From contig CADEGH010000017.1 of the NCBI GenBank assembly GCA_902826835.1, forward strand, positions 45,235 through 109,234: a stretch of DNA of 64,000 bases, in the 5' to 3' direction. The position numbers were made by a program, and so were the translations under genes. This document shows, one piece after another, positions 25,100 through 34,613 of the stretch. A model generated the notes under the pieces. That model was given only the letters and a program-made list of their open reading frames with translations, was not told the DNA's origin and searched no databases. Position 1 is the first letter of the stretch. The number at the start of each line of letters is the position of its first letter. The DNA comes from an uncultured bacterium (GTDB lineage: Bacteria; Planctomycetota; GCA-002687715).

Positions 25100-26479
25100 T
25101 TACATGACCAAGAGACCATGAGTCCCGGTGAATGCGGTGCGCTGGCGCCCCGCGTTCGCGGGATCGCCCACCCGGCTCCACCTCGTCATGCCGGTCATCA
25201 ATTCCGCTTCGAAACGCGGCTGACCCGGCTCCGATCGAATGGCCCACATCAGCCGGAGCTCGTGGTAGATCGGACCGATTTCGTCCTCTTTGCCGCTCAC
25301 GAACCCGGGGATTTCGGCGCGGGCAAATTCGTCCGCGCCGTACTTCTCCTGCCAAAGCCAGCGACCCTCGCCGTCCTCTTCGAGACGACGTGCGACCTCC
25401 GTCAGCGTGAGTGGTGAATCCAAACCTCTCAGCCCCTGGCCGCCCGCACGGTCGGTGGGCTTGAGGATTCCGCGGCCGAGATCTGTCCCATCGTTTCGCC
25501 ACTGCGTCAACTGCACCTTCGTGAGCGGCAGGAGCGGCGGCCACTGGTGAGGGTTTCCCACGAGAGCCTCCTTGGACAGCACGAAGAAGTCCTGGGGATG
25601 CACGACGAATTGCGCGGCGCCGCGCGCCAGCGAATCGTGGAAGATCGCGCGCACGCGGACGGGATCCAAAGTGGTGCCAGGCCGGGCCATTTCGTCCTCG
25701 ATCTCTCCCGGCAGGCAGCGCGAGAGGATGCAAGTCGCCCGCTCCGGCCGGTCGTAGTGCTCCTCGCGCGGTCCAAGGGCCGACCACGCGATGGCACGCC
25801 GGAATTGGACTTCGCCCGTACGCTCGTCCGCGAAAGCGTCGCGGAGATCGACGAGTCGAATTCCGAAGTGCTTGACCCAGAGGAGCATGTCCACCACGGT
25901 CTTCTGTTCGAGGGGCGCGAGTTCCAGGATGATCGACGACTTCGGGTCCGCGTCGCCGAAGGTATGCGTCCAGAGTCGACGCAGGTAAGCATCGAAGTCT
26001 CGAGTTTCCGCATTCAAGAAGGCGTGGTGCGGCTCCATCCCGGGCACCGAGGGCAAAAGCGACTGGAGGAGCGTCGGCTTGAGCAGGAGATTGCCGGGGA
26101 ATGACTGGATCTCGGGGACGGCGTAACCAAAGCGCTGCGCTCCTCGGTCGTACACGCGCTGGTAATCCGTCGCAACGAACCTCGGAAACCAAGAGGCACC
26201 GTCTCCCCGTCGCCAGCGCGCGGGGATGCGCGCGACATGATCGCGATGAAAGGCGGGCGTGGCGTAGCTTTCGAGCAGCGTCCTCATGGCCGAAGCGTCG
26301 CGGTCGAACAACTCCCGCGGCAGGAGCGCCGGACCCTCTGCGATCCGCCACGGGAACCGATAGCCGGGATAGATGCTCTCCTGCAAAGACTCGAGGCGAC
26401 GCGCGTGGCTCGCGTGAAGATCTCCGAGGAGTCGAAGCTGCCGCGCGTGCAACGAGGTGTGAACCGCTGGGTCATTCAT
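25100..26479 (-). CDS. Conserved-looking hypothetical protein, possibly ATP-grasp-like
   Basis: 459 residues, soluble, no signal peptide or membrane helix. I do not recognise a family with confidence. Features seen: ILKPTDRAGGQG near residue 335, which resembles the Lys and Gly-rich loop of ATP-grasp enzymes; YHELRLMWAI near 410; and a C-terminal RWSRVGDPANAG ... GTHG, the kind of Asn/Gly-rich end seen in permuted ATP-grasp proteins. If so it would join a carboxylate to an amine or thiol. It sits between the two toroid paralogues on their strand, 125 and 172 bp away, so a functional link is possible. No ribosome site or leaderless hexamer is clear before the ATG. Confidence 0.75.
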   Translation of the reverse strand: MNDPAVHTSLHARQLRLLGDLHASHARRLESLQESIYPGYRFPWRIAEGPALLPRELFDRDASAMRTLLESYATPAFHRDHVARIPARWRRGDGASWFPRFVATDYQRVYDRGAQRFGYAVPEIQSFPGNLLLKPTLLQSLLPSVPGMEPHHAFLNAETRDFDAYLRRLWTHTFGDADPKSSIILELAPLEQKTVVDMLLWVKHFGIRLVDLRDAFADERTGEVQFRRAIAWSALGPREEHYDRPERATCILSRCLPGEIEDEMARPGTTLDPVRVRAIFHDSLARGAAQFVVHPQDFFVLSKEALVGNPHQWPPLLPLTKVQLTQWRNDGTDLGRGILKPTDRAGGQGLRGLDSPLTLTEVARRLEEDGEGRWLWQEKYGADEFARAEIPGFVSGKEDEIGPIYHELRLMWAIRSEPGQPRFEAELMTGMTRWSRVGDPANAGRQRTAFTGTHGLLVM

Positions 26480-26589
26480 AGAGGCAGGCCGATCGCATCG
26501 GGAGCTCGAGGCAAGACGGCAATCCTAACGGTCGCACGCGCGGGCACCGGGGTGGCGCGGGAGCGCAAGGCTCCCGGCGGGGCCCGAGC

Positions 26590-26629
26590 AAAAAAAAAGA
26601 GCGTCGGTCCGCGGGCGGAACCGACGCTC
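26590..26629 (-). terminator. Rho-independent terminator
   Basis: Ten-bp perfect stem GAGCGTCGGT/ACCGACGCTC with an 11-base loop followed on the minus strand by nine T. It closes the 26652-28202 transcript, 22 bp past the stop. It is the only textbook terminator in the window. Confidence 0.93.
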
Positions 26630-26651
26630 CTTCAAACGCACGGTCGGCAGA

Positions 26652-28202
26652 TCACTTCGTACCGAACACGCGTCCGTAACGATAATACACCTCGAGGCAC
26701 ATGGTCATCACGGCGGTGGAATAAACCCGGCCGCCATCTTCGCCCCAGGGGTCGACCGCGTCCCACGAACCCTTTTGGCAGCCCTCTTGCTTCTGGCTGT
26801 CCACGATCGCGGTCGACATCTTTGCATTCCAGGCGGTCCACTCGGAACCACCGACCTGGAACATCGAGAGCGTCGCGTAGTACCAGTAGTACATGTCGAT
26901 CTTGCCGGTCTTGTCTTCCCAAACCGGCAGCTTCTTGTTGCAGAGCTCGGCGCCCGCCTTGATCGCGGCGCTCGTGGCCGGGTCTTCGCCCGCGAAGATG
27001 CGGACCAGCATACCGACCGCGGTCAATGACTCGGACTCTTCCGAGGGGAACTGAGCCTGGCGGCCGGTGGCTCGCACCGGACGCTCGCCGCGCTGCATGT
27101 AGCCGGTTCGGCCCGTCTCGTCGTCGGTCATTTCCTTGACGAAGTCGTGCGCCCAGGTCAGCGAGTTTTCGTTCATGTCCAAGTTCGCCGACTTGGCGGA
27201 CTTGAGGGCCATGACCATCCAACCGGTCACCGAGACGTCGTTGTCGCCGGGGCGTACGCCGTACCGCCACGCCTTGTAGGCGTTTTGGGACTGCATGACG
27301 AAGTTGATGCCCTGCTGCGCGGGGCCTTTCCAGACCCCGGACTTGGTCATTCCGTAGGCCTCGGCCATCGCGAGGGCCGCGATTCCGTGGTTGTAGGTGA
27401 AGTGGGTGTCACCGCGGGCTCCGAAACAGCCTTCGGCGTCCTGCTGGCCCTTCATCCACTTGAGGCCGCTCGCCACCGTGGTCTTGAACTGACCTTCGCG
27501 GTGGGTGTTGCCGGCGCCGAGGAAGGCGAGCAGGGCGAGCCCGGAGACCCCGACGTCGTACATCGCGATGCCCTTGCCTTCGCAGCGATCACCGAGCTTG
27601 GAGTCGCAGTTACCGAAGTAGCCATCGCAGTCCCAAGATCCGTCCTGCGATTGATGGCGCTTGAGCCAGTCGAGACCGGCGTCCACCGCCTTCTCGGTCT
27701 TGCCACCGCCACCGGCCGCGCGCACGTTGCGGCGCCCGCCTCGGCGACCACCGAAGCTGCCACCCGCGCCACCGCCGAGTCCGACCGCGTCGTTGGTGCT
27801 GACGCCATCGAAGGGCTTGTCGGAGATTTGATCCTCCTCGCCCTTCGACTCCTCGTATTCCTCGTTGTTGTCCGTCTCGTTGTGATCGGAGATCTCGGTG
27901 TCCTTGACGACCGGTTCTTCCGTCACTTCTTCCTCAGGCTTGATTTCCTCCGTCTCCTCTTCGACCGGAGGCGGCTCTTCCAACGGCTTGTCCTCGATCA
28001 TCGGGGCCTGGGAAGTGATGATGACTTCCTTCTTGGCGGCCGCGTCGGTGTTGGAGAAGAAGCTCAGGATCATCGCGATCAAGCCGTGGATCAGGATCGA
28101 GATCAAGAGCCAGGGCGTGTTGCGGAGCTGGGCTACGAGCAGGTCGTTGAAGGTCGGTTGTTCGACTTCCCGGCCGCCGTAGTGGTATTCGTACTGGACC
28201 AT
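26652..28202 (-). CDS. TonB-like anchored prenyltransferase/squalene-oxidase repeat protein (paralogue B)
   Basis: 516 residues, paralogous to the 23412-24974 protein. The cytoplasmic start (MVQYEYHYGG) leads to a helix at about 31-50 with SILIHG (S35, H39), again the TonB S-x3-H motif at identical positions. The linker (55-130) is extremely acidic (runs of E, D, P), then a Gly/Arg stretch, then the toroid with HQSQDGSWDCDGY, QQDAEGCFG, GDNDVSVTGWMVMALKSA and YYWYYATLSMFQ. The acidic linker should lie in the periplasm. No ExbB/ExbD is in the window. The gene ends in a strong terminator; its start has no ribosome site, and TATCTG lies 13 bases upstream. Confidence 0.87.
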   Translation of the reverse strand: MVQYEYHYGGREVEQPTFNDLLVAQLRNTPWLLISILIHGLIAMILSFFSNTDAAAKKEVIITSQAPMIEDKPLEEPPPVEEETEEIKPEEEVTEEPVVKDTEISDHNETDNNEEYEESKGEEDQISDKPFDGVSTNDAVGLGGGAGGSFGGRRGGRRNVRAAGGGGKTEKAVDAGLDWLKRHQSQDGSWDCDGYFGNCDSKLGDRCEGKGIAMYDVGVSGLALLAFLGAGNTHREGQFKTTVASGLKWMKGQQDAEGCFGARGDTHFTYNHGIAALAMAEAYGMTKSGVWKGPAQQGINFVMQSQNAYKAWRYGVRPGDNDVSVTGWMVMALKSAKSANLDMNENSLTWAHDFVKEMTDDETGRTGYMQRGERPVRATGRQAQFPSEESESLTAVGMLVRIFAGEDPATSAAIKAGAELCNKKLPVWEDKTGKIDMYYWYYATLSMFQVGGSEWTAWNAKMSTAIVDSQKQEGCQKGSWDAVDPWGEDGGRVYSTAVMTMCLEVYYRYGRVFGTK

Positions 28203-28283
28203 AGGTAGGGATTCCCAGATAGGGTCTGAGCGTGCCTCAAAAGGGCGCCGGCAATCTACCGGCCACCCATCCTGTGCTCAAAC

Positions 28284-28298
28284 GGCCCCGGAGGGGCC
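28284..28298 (-). terminator. Hairpin after the dgt-rnc-mfd-surA operon
   Basis: Stem GGCCCC/GGGGCC with a 3-base loop, 20 bp past the surA stop, followed on the minus strand by GTTTGAGC. Weak U tract; position supports it. Confidence 0.5.
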
Positions 28299-28318
28299 AG
28301 GTTCAGCAAGCTCCAAAA

Positions 28319-29425
28319 TCAAGAACGGAGGCCTTGGAGCTTGCGAAGGACCCGCTGCATCAAGACCTCTTTCAGCTCCGGAGGCTGGATGAAGGCCTCT
28401 TTCAGGAGGTTCATCTGCACTTCTGCCCGGGCCCGGCGGATGTTTTCCTGCTTCAGGAGGTCCCGGACCAAAGCTTGGGCCTCGAGGAAGGGGATGGTGC
28501 GAGCATCCTTTCTGGACTTCACTCGGACGAGGAAAAATCCGCGCCCGAAGTCGATGGGCTCAGAAATCTCGCCGATCGGGCCAGTTTCGGCGTACTTGAT
28601 GATCTCCGGGGCCAATTCGGAGTCGCTCAAGACCACCGATTCGTGCTGCCCCCCCATGGCTTTGTCACGGGGATCCGAGCTCAGCCGCTTGGCCACGGTC
28701 GCCCAATCGGCGCCGGTCAAGACCTCCTGGCGGGCCGCGACCGCGACTTCCTGCGCTTGGGTCGGGCTCTCGCGGAGCTGCGCCTTCGAGAACATCATGG
28801 TCTCGACCTCGGCGGCGGCTCCGATGCGGAATTTTTGGTCTTGGTAGGCCTTGTAGTACCGCCGGATCTCCTCGAGGGTCGGCTCCACCACATGGTCGGC
28901 GCGCAGGACGTCTCCGAGGCCGCGGATCTCCCCGGCTCGGATGCGCTCGATCACGGAGCGCTGGTAGTCCTTCGCCAACGAGGCTTGGTACTCATCCAAG
29001 CTGAGGCCGCTGTCCCGCAGAGTCTGGTTGAAGGCCTCGACGCCACCCGCCGCCTCCTTCCTGTCCTCGATGAGCTGCTGCACCGCCCCTTCGTTGATCA
29101 CGAGCTGAACCTGCTCCCCGGCCTGGGCAAACAGCTTCTCCTCCAGGATGTCCAGGAGCTGGTCTTGGAACATCTGCTGGCGGCGCTCGCCGAGAGTGCC
29201 CGCGGCTGCTCCTCGCAGAGCCCGCCACACCTCGCTGTCGGTGATGACATCGCGGTTGATGAGAGCCGCCACCTTCGTCTCGAACACCGTCGGCGAAGTC
29301 GCCGCCTTGGGTGCCGGGGTAGAGGTTGGCGCCTTCGGGGCAGGGGTCGGCGGCTGGCCGCGGAGCGCCGGCAAAACGAGCAGGATGAGCGAAGCAATCC
29401 ACCCAGCACCCAAGGTCCGTTGCAT
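28319..29425 (-). CDS. Periplasmic SurA-like peptidyl-prolyl isomerase
   Basis: 368 residues. Signal peptide 1-23 (ends LRGQ), Pro/Ala-rich linker 24-48, an N-terminal chaperone region of helices (50-200) of the SurA/PrsA type and one parvulin (PpiC) domain at about 205-330 (VETMMFSKAQ, SSDPRDKAMGG, LVRVKSRKD). It should assist folding of outer-membrane or secreted proteins; E. coli SurA has two parvulin domains, this has one. 27 bp after mfd stop, but TAAGAT five bases ahead of the ATG gives it a leaderless promoter of its own. Confidence 0.85.
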   Translation of the reverse strand: MQRTLGAGWIASLILLVLPALRGQPPTPAPKAPTSTPAPKAATSPTVFETKVAALINRDVITDSEVWRALRGAAAGTLGERRQQMFQDQLLDILEEKLFAQAGEQVQLVINEGAVQQLIEDRKEAAGGVEAFNQTLRDSGLSLDEYQASLAKDYQRSVIERIRAGEIRGLGDVLRADHVVEPTLEEIRRYYKAYQDQKFRIGAAAEVETMMFSKAQLRESPTQAQEVAVAARQEVLTGADWATVAKRLSSDPRDKAMGGQHESVVLSDSELAPEIIKYAETGPIGEISEPIDFGRGFFLVRVKSRKDARTIPFLEAQALVRDLLKQENIRRARAEVQMNLLKEAFIQPPELKEVLMQRVLRKLQGLRS

Positions 29426-29430
29426 GCCGG

Positions 29431-29436
29431 ATCTTA
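29431..29436 (-). promoter_or_regulatory. -10 hexamer TAAGAT, leaderless geometry
   Basis: Ends five bases before the surA-like ATG, within the 27-bp gap after mfd, so the last gene of the operon can be transcribed alone. Confidence 0.55.
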
Positions 29437-29452
29437 CCTGAACTTCCCGTCG

Positions 29453-32400
29453 CTACATCCGCGCCGCCAACGCGGACTCAAGGATTTCGAGGAGATGGGC
29501 CGGCCCCCGAATCGCCCCGGGGTGGACGAGGAGCAGTGCCTTGCCTTCGATCTCCCGAACTCGCTCCTTGGTCCAACGCACCATCGCTTTGAGCTTGTTC
29601 ATGCGCCGCGTCCGCAGCAGCACTCCTTGGCGCTCCAAGAGTTCGAGTCGCCCAACCCGGCATCGCTCCATGAGGGCTCGGATGCGCGCCACCAGCACGA
29701 ACTCGGCCGCCTCCTTCGGCGGAGGCCCGAAGCGATCCTTCATCTCCGCCACCGTCATCGCGAGTTCGGACTCAGTGACCGCGCGACCGAGGCGGCGATA
29801 GATCTCGATCCGACTCTTGGCGTCAGGGATGTAGCCCTCCGGCAGGAACGCGGTGAAGTCGACGTTGATTTCGACCTCCTCCGGCACGATCACCTCTTCC
29901 CGCCGCAGCCGCTGGACCGCTTGTTTCAACAATCGGCAATAAAGCTCGTAACCGACCGCCGCGATGTGCCCGCTCTGCTCTGTGCCGAGTATGTTCCCCG
30001 CCCCGCGAATCTCCAGATCTCGCATGGAGATGCGAAACCCGGCCCCCAGCGCCGAAAACTCCTCGATGGCTCGCAGTCGCTTCATCGCTACGTCGCTTTG
30101 CACGCGCCCCGGTGACAATAGGAAGTACGCGAAGGCCTGGTGGTGGTACCGGCCGACCCGGCCGCGAAGCTGGTGGAGTTCGGCCAGTCCGTAGTGATCG
30201 GCTTCGTCGACGAACAGCGTGTTGGCAGTCGGGATATCCAAACCCGACTCGATGATCGTGGTCGCCACCAAGACATCGGCCCGCCGCTCCACGAACGCCA
30301 GCATGGCTGATTCCAGTTCGCGCTCGCCCATCTGTCCATGCGCGATCGTGAAACGTGCTTCCGGCACCAACGACTGGAGCTGCGTGGCCACGCGGTCGAT
30401 GGTCTGCACCCGGTTGTGCACGAAGAACATCTGTCCCTGGCGATCCAGCTCGCGGCGAATCGCCTGCGCCAAGAGGGTGTCCGATCGCTCGACCACTTCG
30501 GAGTGGATTTCAAGTCGCCCGCGCGGAGCCTCCATGAGCGACGAGATATCGCGGATGCCCACCATCGACTGGTGGAGGGTGCGCGGGATCGGCGTCGCGG
30601 TCAGCGTCAAGACATCGACATCACGACGAATCCGGCGGAGGCGTTCTTTGTCGACGACCCCGAACCGCTGCTCTTCGTCGATGACCATCAGCCCGAGATC
30701 GCGGAACACGACATCCCCCTGCACGACGCGGTGCGTTCCGATCACGATGTCGACCTGACCTGCCGCAAGCGCTTCGATCACCCGTTTTTGTTCGCGCCCA
30801 CTCTGGAATCGGGACAGGCACTCGATCGTGACCGGATAGTCCTTCATGCGGACGCGGAAGGTCTCCCAATGCTGCTGGGCCAGCACGGTCGTCGGGACCA
30901 AGACCGCCACCTGCCGCCCCCCCATCACCACCTTGAACGCCGCGCGCATCGCCACTTCGGTCTTGCCGTAGCCCACATCGCCGCAGAGCAAACGATCCAT
31001 CGGGCGAGAGGACTCCAGGTCCTTCTTGATGTCCGCTACCGCCGACGCCTGATCCTTCGTGAGCGTGAACGGAAACGACGCCTCGAACTCCGCTTGCCAC
31101 GGAGTGTCTGCCGCGTGGACCAATCCGGACTTCTGGGCGCGGATCGCCTGCAACTCGAGAAGTTCACCGGCAAAATCGTCCAGCGCACTGGCCACCGCTT
31201 GTTTGCGTTTGTCCCAGGCGCTCCCGCCCAACTTCGAAAGCTCCGGCGCCTCGCCCTTGCCGCCCAAGTACTTCTGGACGAGTTCGATCTTCGAAGCCGG
31301 AACGTGGAGGCGGACGTCGTTTTGAAACTGGAGGACCAAGAAGTCCTGCGCACGGCCACCCTTGTCGATGCGCTCGAGCGCGAGGAACCGACCGATGCCG
31401 TGGGCCAAATGAACGACGTAGTCGCCGATCTGGAGGTCGAGGAACGAATCGAGTGGACGCGAGGTGGCGGCGGCCGCGGGCTTCGTTTCCGGTCCGGAGC
31501 GACGCCGCTCGCGCTGGATGGAGAAGAGTTCCTGGTAATCCAAGACCGCGATGCCGAGGAGCGGGCAATGGAATCCCATCGACCAATGCCCGAGTACCGC
31601 GTCGATTGGTCGCTCGCCCTCGGCCTTGGGCCACGGGGAATCGGCGGCGCCCAGGATCTCGCAGAACCGACCCGCCTCGCCTTCGTTCTCGAACGAGACT
31701 ACCGTCAGCGACTTTTGCGCGGAGATACGGGCGAGGGTGCGCAGGGCCGTCTCCAGGGTCTTGCCCTCGGAAACGACGACGCGCGATTCCAGGGAATAGC
31801 CGAGTTCGGAGTGCCCTCGCAGGCGGGACAGCACAAGGTTCTTTCGTCGGATCAGAGCCTCGTACGCATCGCGGAGCGACTCCTTGGCGGCTTCTTCGAG
31901 CGTCGCCAGGTGGCGAAGCACCGCCTCCTCCAGGGATGCCGGATCGCGCAACAAAATCAGGGCTGCCGGCGGCACGGAGTCCAAGGCCACTGCGGCGTGA
32001 GATCCAGGGTCACCAGCCGGGAGGCAGAGGGTCGCCGATTTCTGCACCCCGACCGAGAGCTGGGTGCCTGGATCGAAGGTGCGGATGTCCGAGAGCTCGT
32101 CGTCTTGGAACTCGATGCGCAGGGGACTGGGCGCCGAGGCGGGAAAGATGTCCACGAGGTCGCCACGCACACTGAAGGTGCCCTCTCGGACGACCTGAGC
32201 TTCGCGCAGGAGGCCGGCCGTGCCGAGTCTTTCGAGGAGAGCGTCCCGGTCGCATGCTTTGCCCACTTCGAGAGTCACGAGCTGGGCGTCCAAGACCTCA
32301 CCGGAAGGAGTGCGTTCAAGGAGGGCCCGAATCGAGGTGGTGAGAACTCCTCCTTCTTTGGACCAAGTGCGCAGCATCAACGCGCGCGCGCTCTCCTGGT

Positions 32401-32701
32401 TGGGTTCGGACGGAAGCCGTCTTGAAACTCGACTCGACAACAGGAGCCCGAGGTCGTCTTCGATTGCGCGAGCTTCCTCCTCCCCCGCCACCACGAAGAG
32501 CACCGGCACCTTCAGCGCATTGGCGAGCGCCACCGCGACGAGACTGCCGAGCGCGCCCGTCACCCCGGCCAGGATGGGCCGCTCCCCCTTGGCGATATCG
32601 CTCGTCCACGAGCGAAACGAGGCTGACTCGGAGAGCCGCGCGATCAGGCGTGCCCTGGCCGGGGCCTGACCCGTCCGCCGATCCCAATCGAGCGCGATCA
32701 T
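29453..32701 (-). CDS. mfd: Transcription-repair coupling factor
   Basis: 1082 residues, normal for Mfd. UvrB-homologous N-terminal region, then the RNA-polymerase-interacting domain (VVHLAHGIGRFLALE) near 415-500, the RecG-like translocase with Walker A GDVGYGKTEVA, DEEQ helicase motif (VIDEEQRFG) and motif VI, and the C-terminal autoinhibitory domain. It pushes stalled RNA polymerase off lesions and recruits UvrA. The ATG (32699-32701) overlaps the rnc stop as ATGA. Chromosomal house-keeping gene in operon dgt-rnc-mfd. Confidence 0.97.
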   Translation of the reverse strand: MIALDWDRRTGQAPARARLIARLSESASFRSWTSDIAKGERPILAGVTGALGSLVAVALANALKVPVLFVVAGEEEARAIEDDLGLLLSSRVSRRLPSEPNQESARALMLRTWSKEGGVLTTSIRALLERTPSGEVLDAQLVTLEVGKACDRDALLERLGTAGLLREAQVVREGTFSVRGDLVDIFPASAPSPLRIEFQDDELSDIRTFDPGTQLSVGVQKSATLCLPAGDPGSHAAVALDSVPPAALILLRDPASLEEAVLRHLATLEEAAKESLRDAYEALIRRKNLVLSRLRGHSELGYSLESRVVVSEGKTLETALRTLARISAQKSLTVVSFENEGEAGRFCEILGAADSPWPKAEGERPIDAVLGHWSMGFHCPLLGIAVLDYQELFSIQRERRRSGPETKPAAAATSRPLDSFLDLQIGDYVVHLAHGIGRFLALERIDKGGRAQDFLVLQFQNDVRLHVPASKIELVQKYLGGKGEAPELSKLGGSAWDKRKQAVASALDDFAGELLELQAIRAQKSGLVHAADTPWQAEFEASFPFTLTKDQASAVADIKKDLESSRPMDRLLCGDVGYGKTEVAMRAAFKVVMGGRQVAVLVPTTVLAQQHWETFRVRMKDYPVTIECLSRFQSGREQKRVIEALAAGQVDIVIGTHRVVQGDVVFRDLGLMVIDEEQRFGVVDKERLRRIRRDVDVLTLTATPIPRTLHQSMVGIRDISSLMEAPRGRLEIHSEVVERSDTLLAQAIRRELDRQGQMFFVHNRVQTIDRVATQLQSLVPEARFTIAHGQMGERELESAMLAFVERRADVLVATTIIESGLDIPTANTLFVDEADHYGLAELHQLRGRVGRYHHQAFAYFLLSPGRVQSDVAMKRLRAIEEFSALGAGFRISMRDLEIRGAGNILGTEQSGHIAAVGYELYCRLLKQAVQRLRREEVIVPEEVEINVDFTAFLPEGYIPDAKSRIEIYRRLGRAVTESELAMTVAEMKDRFGPPPKEAAEFVLVARIRALMERCRVGRLELLERQGVLLRTRRMNKLKAMVRWTKERVREIEGKALLLVHPGAIRGPAHLLEILESALAARM

Positions 32702-33420
32702 GGCCAGCGGTCCAACGCCTCCATCACGGTCAGCGCTTCGCGCGCCGCCGCCTGCTCCGCGTCCTTTTTGGACCGGCCCACTCCGCTCGGGAATTGGCGC
32801 TCCCCGAGTTGCACCGCGATCTCGAATGTCCGGTCGTGATCAGGTCCGGCTTGGCTCACGAGGACGTACTCGACCACTCCGAGGCGGTCGGTTTGGACCA
32901 CGTGACCGAGCAGACTCTTCCAATCGCGGCGGGAGGGAAGTGCCATCGCCGCGTGCAGGCGGGGGCCTAGGATGCGAACCACCACGCGGGCAGCGGTCTC
33001 GAAGCCCGCCTCCAGAAAAATCGCGCCCAAGATCGCCTCAAGCGCGTTCGATACCACGGTGTCGGTAATCTTCGAAGCATCGGCGAACATCTTGCCGACC
33101 CGGAGGAAGCGCGCCACTTCGAGGCGCTTCGCCTCCTCCGCCATACTCTTTCGACTCACGAGCATGGCCCGTACTCGAGTCATCTCCCCCTCGGAGAGGC
33201 CCTCCCGGTTTCGAAAGAGTTCCACGCTCGTGGCCAATCCGAGCACGGAATCGCCCAGGAACTCCAGTCGCTCATTGTTGTGGCCGCTGCCCTCCCCGAG
33301 CGAACCGTGGGTCAATGCCCGCTGGAAGAGCTGTCGGTCGGCGAACTCGTAGCCGAGCGCAGCCTCCAATTCGGTGGGGCGCAAGAAGAGCGGACCCACG
33401 GACTCGGCGCCCTCGGTCAC
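32698..33420 (-). CDS. rnc: Ribonuclease III
   Basis: 240 residues: catalytic domain with the family signature ERLEFLGDSVLG and the later acidic site (DASKITDTVVSNALEAILGAIFLE), then a C-terminal double-stranded RNA-binding domain (about 165-235; FPSGVGRSKKDAEQAAA). It cleaves double-stranded RNA in rRNA processing and turnover. The start is GTG (33418-33420) overlapping the dgt stop as GTGA; its own stop overlaps mfd. Translational coupling through the operon is clear. Confidence 0.97.
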   Translation of the reverse strand: MTEGAESVGPLFLRPTELEAALGYEFADRQLFQRALTHGSLGEGSGHNNERLEFLGDSVLGLATSVELFRNREGLSEGEMTRVRAMLVSRKSMAEEAKRLEVARFLRVGKMFADASKITDTVVSNALEAILGAIFLEAGFETAARVVVRILGPRLHAAMALPSRRDWKSLLGHVVQTDRLGVVEYVLVSQAGPDHDRTFEIAVQLGERQFPSGVGRSKKDAEQAAAREALTVMEALDRWP

Positions 33421-34613
33421 GGATCGAGGCTGCCCGATGAAGGGAGAAAAAGGAGCCCGTACTCCTTTTGTGCGTACCGATCGGTCATGCCGGCAATGTA
33501 ATCCGCAACCGCCCGCTCCTTGCCGTCCTCATCCGCCAAGCGCCGAAATCGAGGGGGCAAGAGCGCGGGCTCCCGGACGAAGGCCTGAAAGAGGCGGACC
33601 AGGATTTCCCGCGCCCGATTGCGCATCCGATGCACTTTGTAGTGCGTGTAGAAACGCTGGAACAGGAATCGCCGCAGCTCCCGTTCGGGGCCGGCAACCA
33701 GTGGGCCGAATCCGACCAGATCCTCGGGAAACCGGAGCACGTCGGCGCGCGTCCGAATCCCGTGCTTGGAGAGTCGGGCGGCGGTCGCGCTGACCAAGTC
33801 CTTCACCTGGAGATCAATCAGGGCCGAGACGATCCTCGACCTCAGACCGGCCGCGTCGAGATTCGGATACCGGCGCTTGGTCTGGTCGGAGGCGAGCTGC
33901 CAGATCTCGAGGCGCTCGACCTCACCGGACTGGAGGATTCCCGAGCGGAGTCCGTCGTCGAGATCGTGCGAGTTGTAAGCAATCCCATCGGCGTGATCGA
34001 CGACTTGGGCCTCGAGGCAGGGGCCATCCGCGGCCCGGTACTCGGCGGCCAGGGGCAGGGCGAGGGGACGTTTGTGCTTGACGATCGCTTCCCGCACTTC
34101 GAAACTGGGGTTGAGTCCGTCGAAGCTCGGGTACTTGACCTCGATGCGTTCGAGAATCCTCAGACCCTGCAAGTTGTGCTCGAAGCCACCGAACCCCTTC
34201 ATGAGTTCGTCCAGCACATCGCCGCCCACATGCCCAAAGGGCGCGTGTCCGAGATCGTGGGCCAAGGCGAGCGCTTCCGAGAGATCCTCGTTCAGGCGCA
34301 GGCAACGCGTGATCGCCCGGGCGATTTGGGCGACCTCCAAGCTGTGGGTGAGTCGGACCCGGTAATGGTCGCCGGTGTCGGACACGAACACCTGCGTCTT
34401 GCCGATGAGCCGCCGAAAAGCGGTGCTGTGTACGACCCGATCCCGGTCGCGCTGGAAGGCGGTGCGCACCGAATCCTCCGGCTCCGCATGACGCCGGCCG
34501 GCCGAATCTTTGGCAAGAGTCGCAAGGGGCGACAGCCGACGCACTTCCTCGGCTTCAAAATCCTCGCGGGTCAGAAGGGGCGGGTGATCGACAAATTCGC
34601 GGGAGGAGTCCAT
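33417..34613 (-). CDS. dgt: Deoxyguanosinetriphosphate triphosphohydrolase-like protein
   Basis: 398 residues. HD-domain dNTP triphosphohydrolase: RLTHSLEVAQIAR, LALAHDLGHAPFGH (HD pair), VVDHADGIAYNSHDLDDG (last metal ligand). The family cuts dGTP, or several dNTPs, to nucleoside and triphosphate; the short 400-residue class is the dGTPase-like group. The first ATG fitting the family is 34611-34613; the open frame runs on to 34772 without family likeness. First gene of the operon. Candidate -10 TAGGAT lies 24 bases upstream (34637-34642). Confidence 0.9.
   Translation of the reverse strand: MDSSREFVDHPPLLTREDFEAEEVRRLSPLATLAKDSAGRRHAEPEDSVRTAFQRDRDRVVHSTAFRRLIGKTQVFVSDTGDHYRVRLTHSLEVAQIARAITRCLRLNEDLSEALALAHDLGHAPFGHVGGDVLDELMKGFGGFEHNLQGLRILERIEVKYPSFDGLNPSFEVREAIVKHKRPLALPLAAEYRAADGPCLEAQVVDHADGIAYNSHDLDDGLRSGILQSGEVERLEIWQLASDQTKRRYPNLDAAGLRSRIVSALIDLQVKDLVSATAARLSKHGIRTRADVLRFPEDLVGFGPLVAGPERELRRFLFQRFYTHYKVHRMRNRAREILVRLFQAFVREPALLPPRFRRLADEDGKERAVADYIAGMTDRYAQKEYGLLFLPSSGSLDP

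Noticed and set aside
24975..26351. Upstream extension of paralogue A to a 979-residue protein
   Set aside because: The added part is antisense-like Arg/Pro/Gly sequence over the 25100-26479 gene; the ATG at 24974 matches the start of paralogue B and has GGAG.
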